Shown: one piece after another, positions 63,663 through 64,000 of the stretch
Numbering within the stretch: the first letter of the stretch is position 1
How the letters are laid out: every line of letters begins with the position of its first letter
Source of the DNA: Aldehydirespirator sp965220485
GTDB taxonomy: Bacteria; Actinomycetota; Acidimicrobiia; Acidimicrobiales; Aldehydirespiratoraceae
Reading direction: 5' to 3'
Assembly (NCBI GenBank): GCA_965220485.1
Contig: OZ244832.1
Coordinates: 310,001 to 374,000 of the forward strand
DNA length: 64,000 nucleotides
The notes under the pieces: model-generated
Databases searched by the model: none
The model's input: only the letters and a program-made list of their open reading frames with translations
What the model was told of the DNA's origin: nothing
Position numbers and translations under genes: made by a program

Positions 63663-64000
63663 ATGAGGCCGTCAGAGCCCATCGCGGCCATGCCGCGTTC
63701 GGGCATACGGGAGGTCATGGAGCTGGCCGACTCGATCGACGGCGCCATCCGCCTGGAAACGGGCGAGCCCAACTTCAACACGCCCCGCCACATCTGTGAG
63801 GCCGCGGCCGCGGCCGCTTTCGACGGCTTCACCAAGTACACCCCCAATGCCGGGATCCCCCCGCTGCGCGAGGCCCTGGCAGCCAAGGTCACCGAGCGCA
63901 ACGGCATCGACGCCACCGCGGAGCAGGTGGTGGTCACATCCGGCGCGGTCGCCGGGATCTACAGCAGCATGATCTCGCTGGTGGACCCGGGCGCGGAGAT
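63663..64000 (+). CDS. Class I/II PLP aminotransferase, N-terminal part (runs off the window)
   Basis: The first 112 codons show the fold-type I aminotransferase start: IREVMELADSIDGAIRLETG, EPNFNTPRHICEAAAAAAFD, YTPNAGIPPLREALAAKV and VVVTSGAVAGIYSSMISLVD (PLP-phosphate region). GTG 63645 is an alternative start in the same frame. Specificity cannot be judged because the PLP lysine lies beyond the window. Confidence 0.88.
   Translation, partial: MRPSEPIAAMPRSGIREVMELADSIDGAIRLETGEPNFNTPRHICEAAAAAAFDGFTKYTPNAGIPPLREALAAKVTERNGIDATAEQVVVTSGAVAGIYSSMISLVDPGAE

Overview
The window comes from a high-GC member of the Actinomycetota. The evidence is a strongly G/C-ending codon bias, frequent GTG starts, several start codons only 6-7 bases after a -10-like hexamer (leaderless genes), and the order pheT-argCJBDFRGH, then 3-methyladenine glycosylase, tyrS and a TPR protein, which I recall as conserved in this phylum. 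Secreted proteins with repeated SLH domains and the rRNA sequence would suit an Acidimicrobiia-like lineage, but that assignment is inference and 32115-33634 (16S) would settle it.

Layout. 1-10313: the end of pheT, two tandem MITEs, and a complete arginine operon argC-J-B-D-F-R-G-H with three copies of one intergenic repeat. 10341-19498: a DUF4143-type ATPase, the glycosylase, a large SLH/RCC1-repeat secreted protein, a class A penicillin-binding protein with PASTA domains, and a retropepsin-like protease. 19624-29783: a wrecked BREX-like phage-defence locus (brxE-, pglX/pglZ- and brxL-like fragments). It is split by an 8.1 kb Tn3-family transposon whose own tnpA is broken by an IS3 element and a MITE; the transposon carries two secreted proteins. 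29827-37240: tyrS, a hicBA toxin-antitoxin pair and one rrn operon (16S-23S-5S) ending in a strong terminator. 37415-51295: a mosaic of three more DUF4143 ATPases, a probable two-gene ATPase/TOPRIM-like defence pair, catabolic genes (SAF-domain oxidoreductase, PhyH-type dioxygenase), class I aldolase, an SLH/HExxH secreted protein, and truncated duplicates of neighbouring genes. 51510-54448: korAB (2-oxoacid:ferredoxin oxidoreductase). 54496-61780: a two-gene SDR operon broken by two IS1182-family elements, a MITE and an IS1380-family element, all inserted at CTAG. 61895-64000: a PPOX-fold protein, an oligopeptide ABC ATPase and the start of an aminotransferase.

The most unusual signals are these. 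(1) All four DUF4143 ATPase genes are preceded by their own set of about three direct repeats with exactly 23 bp periodicity; the repeat sequence differs at each locus but the period does not. (2) Unrelated mobile elements (two IS1182-type, one IS1380-type, at least three kinds of MITE) all sit between CTAG tetranucleotides, and the CTAG often includes a stop codon. (3) BREX gene fragments abut both ends of the Tn3 transposon, with no target duplication. (4) An A-B-deltaA-C-deltaB arrangement of aldolase and defence genes records a tandem duplication followed by decay. (5) An 11-G tract lies at the 5' end of a secreted metalloprotease gene.
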